Origin: Ignavibacteria bacterium UBA7675
GTDB lineage: Bacteria; Bacteroidota; Ignavibacteria; Kapaibacteriales; UB7675
Assembly: GCA_002483085.1 (NCBI GenBank)
Contig: DLHF01000022.1
Span: 215-59,510, forward strand
DNA: 59,296 nucleotides
Direction of reading: 5' to 3'
Part shown: positions 1-8,793 of the stretch, piece by piece
Numbering within the stretch: position 1 is the stretch's first letter
Layout of the letters: the number at the start of each line of letters is the position of its first letter
Position numbers and translations under genes: made by a program
Notes under the pieces: generated by a model
The model's database searches: none
Seen by the model: only the letters and a program-made list of their open reading frames with translations
Told to the model about the DNA's origin: nothing

Positions 1-1
1 T

Positions 2-337
2 CATCCAAAACGCTGGCCGGCTATTGTTGAAACAGATGGAGATGTGATCAAGCATATCGAAGGAGAGATTCGGCCCGCCGAAATTGGCGAAGAGTACATT
101 GTTTTTCTAACCTATCTGGCTATTACCGACACTACTGATATACTGGTCCCTCTCAATACTTTTGAAGCAAACGGCGGATTGTTCCGCATTGTGGACGGAA
201 AGGTAGAAGACCCGTCCAATGTGTTTGGTCTGGGCACTTCGCCAACAGTTGCAAATTTCAAACAGCATCTGGCAACACTGATTCAGAATATCAAAAGCTG
301 GCAGGCGCCACAATCGCTCGCTTCCGAACCGAAATAA
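2..337 (+). CDS. Exported protein, C-terminal part only (cut by window edge)
   Basis: The reading frame is open from base 2, so the gene begins outside the window. About 111 residues remain and end in a TAA at 335-337. They match the C-terminus of the next gene closely (shared stretches GDVIKHIEGEIRPAEIG and FEANGGLFRIVDGKVEDPSN), so the two are tandem paralogues. The GTG at 44 is internal and not the true start, because the alignment with the paralogue continues upstream of it. I do not recognise the family. By analogy with the neighbour it is probably exported and has a small C-terminal beta-rich domain. Confidence 0.8.
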   Translation, partial: HPKRWPAIVETDGDVIKHIEGEIRPAEIGEEYIVFLTYLAITDTTDILVPLNTFEANGGLFRIVDGKVEDPSNVFGLGTSPTVANFKQHLATLIQNIKSWQAPQSLASEPK

Positions 338-451
338 ATTCTTTCATTATATCCGGTGTTCTTTTATTTTGGCTCGTCCCTCATCAGCATGTCATAGACC
401 CTCCGCTTTTCACTCAATACATTATTAACTGTTCTTACTGTGGGGTTCTTT

Positions 452-1468
452 ATGTTTCAACGCACAATCACTCTCTACCGTCCGTTCTTTCTCGCCTGCC
501 TTTTATTAGTATTCTGCTGTAGTATTGCCGGCGCCCAATGGTACGGTGCCGGTACACAAAGAACAGAATCCAGTGTTCCTATGCCGCCTTTGTCTGTCTT
601 GCCTGAGTTGCACACTGATATGTCTTTGGACTGTTTTGTCGGATACATCGCAGGGGATTCCATCAGCAAATCGGCAAGATACAGCGATCTGTTCTTTGGC
701 TTTAATAACAATAAAATGGATGTGCTGCGCTATTCCGCCCGTTTCATGTATGCAATGAAGGACTACAATCCCATACTTTTCAGAAGATACATTCATACCA
801 GCAGTTTCATGGATATTCCCAATGTGCAGTATCAGTCGTATGTAGCCAGTTCCTACTACGGCATAGAAGATGAGCTCAAAAAAAGGATTGATGAATTCGG
901 AAGAGGATATGCGATGCTGGTAGCTGCCGACTACATTCTGCATATTGAAGTTGCAGATGTTGCCGAAGGGATTGATTCAACATTCTCTTCTCGTACACTA
1001 AACTACAATGTAGCTGCCTCTGTGCTCGGTAAAATAAAAGGACAATATTTGCCGGTACACTGTGTGTATCCACACCAGGCAAATCCCAAAAGGGAAAGGG
1101 TATTGGGTGGCTATGAAAACGGCTCTACCAGTGCCACCTGCATTAAATTCGGTCATCCAAAACGCTGGCCGGCTATAGTCGAAACTGACGGAGATGTGAT
1201 AAAGCATATCGAAGGAGAGATCCGGCCCGCCGAAATTGGCGACGAATACATTGCTTTTCTAACTCTCATGGCCATAGATGAGTCCACCGATTCAATTTTT
1301 CCTCTCAACACATTCGAAGCAAACGGCGGATTGTTCCGCATTGTGGACGGAAAGGTAGAGGACCCGTCCAATGTGTTTGGTCTGGGCACTGCGCCAACAG
1401 TTGCAGATTTCAAACAGCATCTGGCAACACTGATTCAGAATATCAAAAGCTGGCAGGCGCCACAATAA
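452..1468 (+). CDS. Exported protein of unknown function, tandem paralogue
   Basis: A 338-residue protein with a signal peptide (hydrophobic LACLLLVFCC core, likely cut after SIAGA). ATG at 452 is preferred over the in-frame GTG at 440 because it gives a more normal signal peptide; neither has a clear ribosome site. The body has no motif I recognise. Residues about 235-338 repeat the truncated gene at the window edge, so this is the second copy of a tandem duplication. It lies upstream of three more exported proteins on the same strand. There is no T9SS tail: the C-terminus ends in a helical stretch (TLIQNIKSWQ). A periplasmic or surface location is inferred; the function is unknown. Confidence 0.8.
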   Translation: MFQRTITLYRPFFLACLLLVFCCSIAGAQWYGAGTQRTESSVPMPPLSVLPELHTDMSLDCFVGYIAGDSISKSARYSDLFFGFNNNKMDVLRYSARFMYAMKDYNPILFRRYIHTSSFMDIPNVQYQSYVASSYYGIEDELKKRIDEFGRGYAMLVAADYILHIEVADVAEGIDSTFSSRTLNYNVAASVLGKIKGQYLPVHCVYPHQANPKRERVLGGYENGSTSATCIKFGHPKRWPAIVETDGDVIKHIEGEIRPAEIGDEYIAFLTLMAIDESTDSIFPLNTFEANGGLFRIVDGKVEDPSNVFGLGTAPTVADFKQHLATLIQNIKSWQAPQ

Positions 1469-1522
1469 TCATCTATAAATATCACCCACTTAACTAATTA
1501 CCTTCTGTTACGAGGAGAATGT

Positions 1523-3190
1523 ATGTCTATCCATATATTCCGGTTATTACTACCGGTTGTCTTTCTATTTATTGAAATGAGTGCTATAGCTATTGCTGAT
1601 CCCAAGATTATGTTGTGGACGTATAATCGACGCCTTGCTAATAATGTCTACTATGTGGAAATATGGGCGTCTCTGGCCCCGAATGAGGTGTGGAGAATCA
1701 GTGATTGCGATATTTACCTACAATGTAACAGAAATGCCTTGGATGAATCGAGTTATAGAGGGGGAGCCGTATTTGATCTCGACAACAGCTTGACGAACAA
1801 TTCGAGTTACAGTTGCAAACAGGATCAGGTGGGATCGCCTTATTTTTTTGCCAGTCTGTCAATTGTTCAAGAAAATTTTAGCAATGTTGTGGTAAAAACA
1901 GCAGGTTCATCCGGAATGGATTTCCGGATTGGTACTTTGAGGTTTGATCTGATTCCCGGTCGTGGTGGAGAAATGGACGGTATCAATTTTACACCACAAT
2001 TTGTGGCCTTATCCGAATACGACCCGGGATCACAGACTACAAGGTTGATAACTCTATGCAATCAAAATCCTCCGGGTAATTGTACCTTGCAGCAATTTTC
2101 GCTTTTGGGAAGTTCTCCCCGGATAATTGATCAGTCAGGAGTTGCATGTGTCAGTAAATACTATCGAACATTGTCCTGCTCGGCACAGGAGGCTGATTAC
2201 ATTACTACAACGCCTTTAACTGCTAACTGCTCACACTGGCCTGATCAGGCCGGACCTGGAGGAAGTATTCATGTCGCCTACTATAATACTGACATTGATC
2301 TCACACAGGGCATGCCAGCCGCTGTACGGCTTAGAGGGCTTAATACGAGCGAGCTTAATACATTAGCGGAAAATGCCCGGTGCCGCTGGGAAAGGCAGCT
2401 TGATTTTAATGAATTTGAGTGGCGTACCACAACCACAGGAGGATGGTTCTATTGGGAAACAGATATTGCAAAGTTCCTAGGTACTCCTGGCGCCCTTGCC
2501 CTTACTACGCTCGCTTATGATTCCAATACACCACATTATATTAAAGATTCTTCTACATGCGGGTACGTCGCGGGTCTTGCTAATCATAGAAGTGAAGTGA
2601 AATTTAATAATTCGGCAGAATTTTGGGTGCGTAATCCCCATGTACGATGGACAACTGATATGGCTGCCTGCGGGGGAGGCCCGGACTGTAGAGATTTTTA
2701 TACAATTGTATTGCACGAGACCGGACATTATCTGGGGCTAACTCATCAGGATAGTTGGGAAGCTGTTATGTGTTTTGCCTCCGCATCATATGGTCCACAC
2801 CCCTTTTTGCACCAATGCGATGCCGATAACATACGAAGGCTGTATGCTCCGACCCGTACAGGTATTCCCGATAATCTTACTTTCTGTGGGCCTACGGATG
2901 TTCAAGAGTACTCCGGAGAAACTGCACTCGATCAGGTCTTTTCAGTCCGCCCCAATCCAGTCGTCGGCAATGAAGTAGGGATGCGCTACAGGCTCGCCAA
3001 GCCCGGAGATGTAAGGATATATGTGTACGACCTGCTCGGCAATCGCGTCCAGACCATTCTGGAGGGGTATCAGGAGCAGGGCGTTAAAGATATACAGGTC
3101 GGTCTGGACGTCCCTGATGGTGTCTATTTCATTGCCTTGCATCTCGACCGAAGAAATTATCTCTGCAAGATTGTGGTAAAAGGGAAGTAA
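1523..3190 (+). CDS. Secreted metzincin-type zinc protease with T9SS sorting domain
   Basis: A 555-residue protein with a good ribosome site (gaggag) 7 bases before ATG 1523 and an N-terminal signal peptide (residues 1-25). The extended zinc motif HETGHYLGLTH is at about residues 398-408 (three His ligands, catalytic Glu399), followed by a Met-turn (EAVMC, Met416). This is the metzincin pattern seen in matrixin- and pappalysin-like proteases. The N-terminal 350 residues have many Cys and no recognised domain. Residues about 475-555 form a T9SS sorting domain (PNPVVGNE, then VYDLLGNRV and DGVYFIAL, ending KIVVKGK). It probably acts as a surface or released protease; the substrate cannot be told. 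Confidence 0.85.
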   Translation: MSIHIFRLLLPVVFLFIEMSAIAIADPKIMLWTYNRRLANNVYYVEIWASLAPNEVWRISDCDIYLQCNRNALDESSYRGGAVFDLDNSLTNNSSYSCKQDQVGSPYFFASLSIVQENFSNVVVKTAGSSGMDFRIGTLRFDLIPGRGGEMDGINFTPQFVALSEYDPGSQTTRLITLCNQNPPGNCTLQQFSLLGSSPRIIDQSGVACVSKYYRTLSCSAQEADYITTTPLTANCSHWPDQAGPGGSIHVAYYNTDIDLTQGMPAAVRLRGLNTSELNTLAENARCRWERQLDFNEFEWRTTTTGGWFYWETDIAKFLGTPGALALTTLAYDSNTPHYIKDSSTCGYVAGLANHRSEVKFNNSAEFWVRNPHVRWTTDMAACGGGPDCRDFYTIVLHETGHYLGLTHQDSWEAVMCFASASYGPHPFLHQCDADNIRRLYAPTRTGIPDNLTFCGPTDVQEYSGETALDQVFSVRPNPVVGNEVGMRYRLAKPGDVRIYVYDLLGNRVQTILEGYQEQGVKDIQVGLDVPDGVYFIALHLDRRNYLCKIVVKGK

Positions 3191-3233
3191 CTTTAAAGCG
3201 CTTTTGCGTGTATAGAGCAGGAACTGTAATACG

Positions 3234-3263
3234 GGAGCCGGAACACAATGCTGTTTCGGCTTC
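3234..3263. other. Intergenic stem-loop
   Basis: Arms GGAGCCGGAACA (3234-3245) and TGTTTCGGCTTC (3252-3263) pair apart from two positions that can form wobble pairs on one strand. No T-run follows, so it is at best a weak terminator behind the protease gene. Confidence 0.3.
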
Positions 3264-3359
3264 TGCGTTACAGCACATGGGAATTTATTCTTCTACTTGA
3301 TAGATCGGCCTCTTCATTGTAAATTCGGGCTTTCCGAAACTTCATGACAACGGATTTTC

Positions 3360-4109
3360 ATGAAAAAATATACTATTGTCCTCTGGTTCTTTCTCGCTTT
3401 CTCTGTTCCTCTTGCACTTTCGGCGCAGAGCATAACAATTCGCGATACAACTGTGCAGCGTGGCACGATTTTTCCGGTGGATGTTATTGCAGAAGGAATA
3501 CCAGAAGGCCAGAGAATGAGCCTAAAAGTAGAGTACAATTACAACTTGCTGCATTTAGTAAGGGCAGAAGGCGCGGGCAATCGTATTATGCAGTGCATGC
3601 TGCCCGATGTAAAGGCTACGGATAGGACGGAAGGGAAGCTGGACACTCTTGAAGTTTCATGCTCTGCAATCAAGCCTGCTGCTACTTCCGGTGTTTTGTT
3701 TACATTGTATTTTGAAGCTCTAGCTGGGCCCGACAGCGTGGTTGCTGTAGAAACATATGGTTTTGCAGTTGATGGAACAGAAACGCTGGGTGTTGCTTAC
3801 CGGCCAGGCAAAATTAGCATACCGGGCATTCCAGTGTTTCCACAGCCCAACGAAAGCCTGTCGCAGAGCTACCCCAACCCGTTTGGCTTTTTTACGACGT
3901 TCGACTATACGGCAGACGATGATGTCAATGTAGAGTTTCGCGTGTATTCGCTTGCGGGACGCCACGTAGATGAAGCAGATTATAAGATTGTAAGAACCGA
4001 CAGGACACTGAGCATCGAGCCGGGATTCAACATGGCGAACGGTGCGTACCTGATGCAGATGAGAACAGACAATGGAGTGTACCAGGTGCCATTTTTTTTC
4101 ATTCGATAA
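3360..4109 (+). CDS. Secreted protein with cohesin-like fold and T9SS sorting domain
   Basis: A 249-residue protein with signal peptide (MKKYTIVLWFFLAFSVPLALS, cut near SAQ). Residues about 24-150 are beta-rich with a cohesin-like pattern (an opening TTVQRGTIFPVDV, a central YNYNLLHLV strand and a closing GVLFTLYFEA strand); this assignment is tentative. Residues about 165-249 are a T9SS tail (SQSYPNPFG, then FRVYSLAGRHV and NGAYLMQM). A promoter-like pair TTG-N20-TAAATTCG lies at 3297-3326, one base off the Bacteroidota box. The next gene begins 6 bases after the stop, so the two are probably co-transcribed. Confidence 0.8.
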   Translation: MKKYTIVLWFFLAFSVPLALSAQSITIRDTTVQRGTIFPVDVIAEGIPEGQRMSLKVEYNYNLLHLVRAEGAGNRIMQCMLPDVKATDRTEGKLDTLEVSCSAIKPAATSGVLFTLYFEALAGPDSVVAVETYGFAVDGTETLGVAYRPGKISIPGIPVFPQPNESLSQSYPNPFGFFTTFDYTADDDVNVEFRVYSLAGRHVDEADYKIVRTDRTLSIEPGFNMANGAYLMQMRTDNGVYQVPFFFIR

Positions 4110-4115
4110 AGCATA

Positions 4116-6470
4116 ATGAAGATACTCCACTTACTTCTTTGTGCGGTGCTCGTTTGTCTGGCTATGCCGGTGCATGCCCAGGATGAATCGTTCAAACCGC
4201 TGAATTCCGAAGGGACAGAATTCTGGATATGCTTTCAGAAAAACTACCGCGATTTCGACCAGCAGACGCGCAAGCGCTCCGACTCGCTGTCGCTGGAATT
4301 ATTTATCACCTCCAACCAGAATGCGAATGTTCGCATTGAGATCGAAGGAATAGGCTACCGCTGGGATTTCAGCATAAGAGCCGGTACTGTGTCGAATATC
4401 CGTATCGATACAAGCGCCCAGATTACAAGCGTTAATGAGCGCGAACGCCTCGGTATTCATATTATTTCCGACAATCCAATAGCTGTGTATGGCCTGAATA
4501 GGCGATTTCAGACCACCGATACATACCTAGCGCTTCCAGTGTCGGTATTGGGCACGGAATACCGCGTGATTGCTTATGAAAAGCTCTCCGACGATCTGCT
4601 GTCGCAAATGGCTATTATTGCCACCGAAGACAGTACGCGTATTACTATAACGCCTACAACTGCTTTGCAAGGGCGCCATCCGGCAGGAGTGCCTTTTACT
4701 GTGGATTTGCGCCGTGGCGATGTGTACCAAATGATTGCAGAATATCTTCCGAGTTCTAAATCCGACCTTACCGGCTCGCTGGTGACTTCCAACAAAAAAA
4801 TTGCAGTGTTCAGCGGGCACAACTGTGCCTATGTACCTGCTTCTACGCCAGCGTGCAACCACCTTGTAGAGCAGATTCCCCCGATAGGGTCGTGGGGTAA
4901 ACATTTCTATGTGGGTACGCTCGAACGGCGTTCGCGGTCTACTCTGCGGGTGCTGGCGTCGGAGCCCAATACCAAAGTATTTCTCAACTCCGAGCTCGCT
5001 ACCGTGCTTAATGCCGGGGAATTCTACGAAAATCCGAACCTGAGCCGCAATACGCAGATTACCGCCGATAAGCCCGTGCTTGTAGCACAGTATGCACAAG
5101 GATTTAAAAACGGCGATTCGATCGGCGATCCTATGATGATCCTTGTTAGCCCCACGCAGCAGTTTTTGAGCCGATATCGCTTTGCTACACCTGTGAATGG
5201 CTCGTGGCGGCACTATATCAGTGTGGTTGTACCGCGCGAGGCTGTGAGCTCGATGAAGCTCAATGGGATTTCTGTCAGCGCTTCGCAATTCTCTCAGTTT
5301 GGGACGAGCCGCTACATGATTGCCAATCTCGAAGTGCCATATGGTACACACCGAATAGAAGGGAATAAGCCCTTTGGGTTGTACTCCTATGGCTTTGGCT
5401 TTGGCATGGATGCTTATGATGCCTATGGGAACATGGGCGGGCAGTCGTTCGAAGAATTGGGCAGTGAAAGTGATACGCTGGCGCCAATGGTCGAAGCGAC
5501 GATGGTAAAGGACAACTTCAAAATTATTCTGCGCGACGACCGCGAAATAGACCGGGGGCTGAAAAAGGCTACAATCCTTGCCAATGAAGGGCTGGACATT
5601 GTGCTGCCGCTTATTGTGGAAGGCGCACCGCAGGCCGATATTGTCGTGCGGCCTCTCGTGCCTGATATCTTTAGCAAAGCTCTCATAGAAGTGACGGACG
5701 CGGCTATGAACACCGCTGTATTCACCGTCTGCTATGCGCCAAGTGCAGAAACCGGGAACTTCAGCTTTTCGCTCACGCCGGGCAATGATGTTAATTGTGC
5801 TCCGGGTGCCTTGGTGTACTGGGGCGCATTTGCCGAGTACAACTACAGCTTTCACTCGGCAGACTTCGGCTCTTCTGGAAATATTCGCTCGCTTGGCCGG
5901 TTCGATAAAGGTTCCGGAAGCGGTGGTTATGGCGGTGTGCTGTGGGGCATTCGCTTGGCACCAGAATGGGGCTTTTCGGCGCGCTTGGGCATGGAAAGTA
6001 TCGGTGGTGTGCTTACAGCTCCGGATTCCATCCGCTCGCGTGTGCTGCTCCCCAGTGGCGAACTCCGCCCCTTTCAGGAAGCCCGCACGCTCGATCTACA
6101 AAATATGTACGTGTCGCTCTCGGCAGTAGGAGAATACTACTTTAGCTTGAACTACTATGGTTTCCTCGGCTTGAAAGGCACGCTTGCTTTGTCGAAGTCG
6201 GTATTGGTAAACCGCACGATTCTCACCCCCGAAAATTTTGCCTACCAAAACGGCGAGCGGGAGAAAGCGGAGCTCGATGGCGCTGCCGATAACCTCTCTT
6301 CGTTCATTCCAGCAGTCACGTTTGGCGGCGGAGCAGTGTATCCGCTGTGGAAAAAAGTCTCGATCTTTGGCGAGCTGTTTTACACGTATCATCTCGGCAA
6401 TATGATTTCCGATGGCGATTGGCATGTGTCGAAGCTCGGCCTGCATGTCGGTGCGCGTGTGCGTATGTAA
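4116..6470 (+). CDS. IgGFc-binding-domain protein with C-terminal outer-membrane barrel
   Basis: A 784-residue protein with signal peptide (residues 1-21, cut at VHA-Q). The start of the mature protein has GTEFWICFQKNY (residues 33-44), the usual opening of IgGFc-binding N-terminal domains, and the conserved strands continue to about residue 430. Known members are large surface adhesion-type proteins. After a short Ig-like segment, residues about 555-784 look like a PorT/OmpA-type beta-barrel (alternating strands, GVLWGIRLAPEWGFSARLG, closing LGLHVGARVRM). A barrel in place of a T9SS tail suggests that the protein anchors itself in the outer membrane and displays the IgGFc-type domain. The ligand is unknown. 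Confidence 0.75.
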   Translation: MKILHLLLCAVLVCLAMPVHAQDESFKPLNSEGTEFWICFQKNYRDFDQQTRKRSDSLSLELFITSNQNANVRIEIEGIGYRWDFSIRAGTVSNIRIDTSAQITSVNERERLGIHIISDNPIAVYGLNRRFQTTDTYLALPVSVLGTEYRVIAYEKLSDDLLSQMAIIATEDSTRITITPTTALQGRHPAGVPFTVDLRRGDVYQMIAEYLPSSKSDLTGSLVTSNKKIAVFSGHNCAYVPASTPACNHLVEQIPPIGSWGKHFYVGTLERRSRSTLRVLASEPNTKVFLNSELATVLNAGEFYENPNLSRNTQITADKPVLVAQYAQGFKNGDSIGDPMMILVSPTQQFLSRYRFATPVNGSWRHYISVVVPREAVSSMKLNGISVSASQFSQFGTSRYMIANLEVPYGTHRIEGNKPFGLYSYGFGFGMDAYDAYGNMGGQSFEELGSESDTLAPMVEATMVKDNFKIILRDDREIDRGLKKATILANEGLDIVLPLIVEGAPQADIVVRPLVPDIFSKALIEVTDAAMNTAVFTVCYAPSAETGNFSFSLTPGNDVNCAPGALVYWGAFAEYNYSFHSADFGSSGNIRSLGRFDKGSGSGGYGGVLWGIRLAPEWGFSARLGMESIGGVLTAPDSIRSRVLLPSGELRPFQEARTLDLQNMYVSLSAVGEYYFSLNYYGFLGLKGTLALSKSVLVNRTILTPENFAYQNGEREKAELDGAADNLSSFIPAVTFGGGAVYPLWKKVSIFGELFYTYHLGNMISDGDWHVSKLGLHVGARVRM

Positions 6471-6508
6471 TTGCGCTGCCGCCGGTTCACACTTAATGGT
6501 TCAATCCC

Positions 6509-7177
6509 TTGATTTTGCGACAAATTGCAGCGGTTTTCGAAAAAGATGTGCGTAGCGAGATCAAAACACGCTACGCGCTTAATGCCGTGCTTATGTTTGT
6601 GCTCACCACTGTAGCTATGATCGTGTTCAGCACTGCCGACGAAAAGCTCTCTAATGGGTTGGCCGCAGGCATCCTGTGGGTGATTATGTTCTTTAGCGCA
6701 ATGACCGGCCTTTCCAAAACTTTTGTAAGTGAGGAAGAGCGGGGCACGGCTATGCTACTGCGTATAAGCACTGCGCCTACGGCTGTGTACTTTGGCAAGC
6801 TCTTCTTTAATATTCTGCTTACAATTGTCCTGTATGGCACTGCCGTCGTTCTGTTTTTCCTCTTTGTGCCGGGTGTGTACATCCGCACGCCTCTGCTATT
6901 TGTTACAGTCTTTGCGCTTGGCGGTATTGCCACTGCTTCGGCTGTAACGCTCATCGCTGCTATCATTGCCAAGGCCAATACCAAAAGCGCGTTGTTTCCT
7001 GTCTTGTCATTTCCCGTTCTGCTGCCCTTAGTGCTCGCCGGTGTAGAATCTACGTACCAAGCACTTGCAGGCATTGCCTTCGAGCAAGCGCAAAACAATC
7101 TCATTATTCTCGCGTGCTACAGCGTGGTGCTGATCGCTGTCTCTTCCATGCTGTTCGATTTTGTGTGGAAAGAGTAG
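6509..7177 (+). CDS. ccmB: Heme exporter protein CcmB
   Basis: A 222-residue integral membrane protein with about six membrane segments and the CcmB pattern: an N-terminal cytoplasmic FEKDVRSEIKTRYAL, EEERGTAMLLRIS in the first loop, and LFPVLSFPVLLPLVLAG late. CcmB is the membrane partner of the ATPase CcmA in releasing holo-CcmE for cytochrome c maturation. The TTG at 6509 is the start that best matches the usual N-terminus. Length is normal (family about 220). No ccmA gene is adjacent, unlike the common ccmAB order; it must be encoded elsewhere. A dispersed repeat separates this gene from ccmC. Confidence 0.92.
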   Translation: MILRQIAAVFEKDVRSEIKTRYALNAVLMFVLTTVAMIVFSTADEKLSNGLAAGILWVIMFFSAMTGLSKTFVSEEERGTAMLLRISTAPTAVYFGKLFFNILLTIVLYGTAVVLFFLFVPGVYIRTPLLFVTVFALGGIATASAVTLIAAIIAKANTKSALFPVLSFPVLLPLVLAGVESTYQALAGIAFEQAQNNLIILACYSVVLIAVSSMLFDFVWKE

Positions 7178-7207
7178 CCACAACGCTGGGCTCCCGATAA
7201 GTCTTTA

Positions 7208-7488
7208 TGGCACGGGCGTCGCTGAAGCATCCGCTTAGTCGCTGTCGCCGGTCGACCTCGTCTGCGCATCGTTCTTACGATAATACCGCAGCGGCTCTGG
7301 CCAAAGGCTTTGTGCAAGAGTGGAACGGCTTGTGAGTGCAAAGAGCGAACCTGCGTGTCGGGGGGGGGGGTATCGCAACAATGTGCGGACAACGGGGCGG
7401 AAAGCACGCGGCGCTCGTCCGTACATCATTCCTATGATAATTGCAACGCGGTGCAAAGACCGAAGGCGAGGGCAGAGGCCGAAGCGCA
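7208..7488 (+). repeat. Dispersed intergenic repeat, complete copy R1
   Basis: Begins with TGGCACGGGCGTC, continues with TCGCTGTCGCCGGTCG, and ends with CGCGGTGC..GGCCGAAGCGC. The same modules recur in intergenic regions across the window in both orientations. It occupies most of the 527-base gap between ccmB and ccmC and holds a run of 11 G (7360-7370). No believable gene lies in it. Confidence 0.75.
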
Positions 7489-7578
7489 CTCATTACTGCT
7501 TTGCAGTGCGATCCCCGCCTACTCGTGTTCTTTTTCGGCAGCCAGCGCCCATTAACCTACAACACGAAAGTGAATTAC

Positions 7579-7610
7579 TTTGCCGGTTGCGATATTTTCC
7601 CCTATTTTTG
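7579..7610 (+). promoter_or_regulatory. Predicted Bacteroidota-type promoter for ccmC
   Basis: TTTG (7579-7582), a 20-base spacer and TATTTTTG (7603-7610) fit the Bacteroidota housekeeping consensus TTG-N19-21-TAnnTTTG. It lies about 95 bases before ccmC and downstream of the repeat, so it could restart transcription of ccmCDEF. Confidence 0.45.
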
Positions 7611-7704
7611 AATATCTGTAGCCGTAGAGAGCCGCGAGTTGTAACTAAAGCGATAATCCCGGTTTCTCTTCCCGCAGGCACAGGCTCTTCAACAGGTAGC
7701 ATAC

Positions 7705-8784
7705 ATGAAAGCATTAATCCTCACAGCCGGGTTTGTCATTGGTCTTGTGGTTGGGCTATATCCTTCGCCGGAGAAACCGCGTCCGGTGTGGTGGCAGATT
7801 GTTGTATTTAGCTTCTTTTCTGCTTTGATAGCTCTTGCTCTGCTTCCGCCGCTTGGCGGGCAATTTGGCGATGCGGTGCTGATGAGCCGAATCACTGGCA
7901 ACAAAGTTGTGCCGGTGCACGCCGAACTGCTCCACGAAACAGTTGTGCACGACGAAGCCTCCCGCATGTGGTCGATACAAATGCGCGATTTTTCAGCCGA
8001 CAGGATTCGCGCTACCGTGATTTTTCCGTTTGAGCCCCCTAAAGAAGCCCGCACTGTTGTCGTGCGTATGGAGCGGGGCGAAAGCGATGTCGTATTTCGC
8101 GCACAAGACGTATTATCTACCGACCCGTGGCTTACCCTGCCGTTTATTCCCGATCTGCACGAGCGCGCGCGCAATATTTATTTCCACGTACCGCTGTCGT
8201 GGGTGGCTGTGCTGGCGTACTTGATAGCGATGGTGTATTCGGTGCAGTACTTGCGCCGAAACGATCTGGCATATGATGTAAAAGCGGTTGCAGCGGCGGG
8301 AATAGGCACGCTGTTTACAGCGCTGGCTACGGCGACGGGCGCTATTTGGGCAAAATTCAACTGGGGTTCGTTTTGGAATTGGGACCCACGCGAGACATCA
8401 ATTTTTATCCTGCTGCTGATCTACGGAGCGTATTTTGCGCTGCGTTCAGCGCTCGACAGCGAAGAACGCCGTGCTCGGCTTTCGGCTGTGTACGCCATAT
8501 TTGCTTTTGTAAGCGTGCCCTTTCTCGTGTTTATCATGCCACGCCTGATGGAAGGATTGCATCCGGGGTCCGGAAGCGAAGGCAATGCAGGGCCGGTGAT
8601 AAGCGCACAGAGCGATGTATTGAATCCCCTGAAACAGATTATTCTTTCGCTGGCATTCTGTTCCTTTACCATGCTGTTTTTCTGGATGTTGTCCATAGCT
8701 GTACGCACAGGACTTCTGCGGCATCGGGCATGGGGCGAGGGAGCGGACGGCCAGGCCGAAGGCGTGTTGACCACACAAAAGTAA
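7705..8784 (+). CDS. ccmC: Heme transporter CcmC with extra N-terminal CcmE-like domain
   Basis: The C-terminal 210 residues (about 148-359) are CcmC: IYFHVPLSWV with the first heme-ligand His, the tryptophan-rich WGSFWNWDPRET motif that presents heme, and a second His in MEGLHPG. CcmC loads heme on CcmE. At 359 residues it is over 100 longer than usual. The extension has two membrane segments (about 4-18 and 28-46) and a soluble domain (about 55-145). This domain resembles the CcmE OB-fold encoded just downstream: MWSIQMRD..IRATV..P..E..TVVVR.E.G..VFRAQDVLS compares with FTFTMQD..VRVVY..P..FE..SIVVKG..EGG..HADQIL. The heme-binding Cys/Tyr motif is missing. The fused domain is my inference; the CcmC core is firm. 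Confidence 0.9.
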   Translation: MKALILTAGFVIGLVVGLYPSPEKPRPVWWQIVVFSFFSALIALALLPPLGGQFGDAVLMSRITGNKVVPVHAELLHETVVHDEASRMWSIQMRDFSADRIRATVIFPFEPPKEARTVVVRMERGESDVVFRAQDVLSTDPWLTLPFIPDLHERARNIYFHVPLSWVAVLAYLIAMVYSVQYLRRNDLAYDVKAVAAAGIGTLFTALATATGAIWAKFNWGSFWNWDPRETSIFILLLIYGAYFALRSALDSEERRARLSAVYAIFAFVSVPFLVFIMPRLMEGLHPGSGSEGNAGPVISAQSDVLNPLKQIILSLAFCSFTMLFFWMLSIAVRTGLLRHRAWGEGADGQAEGVLTTQK

Positions 8785-8793
8785 AGCAATCCG

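Noticed and set aside
4527..5855. A 442-codon open frame on the minus strand
   Set aside because: It is antisense to the IgGFc-domain gene and its translation is rich in His and Arg with no known pattern.
7206..7811. Small genes in the ccmB-ccmC gap
   Set aside because: Several frames of 70-160 codons overlap the repeat in different phases and none has a ribosome site or a protein-like composition.
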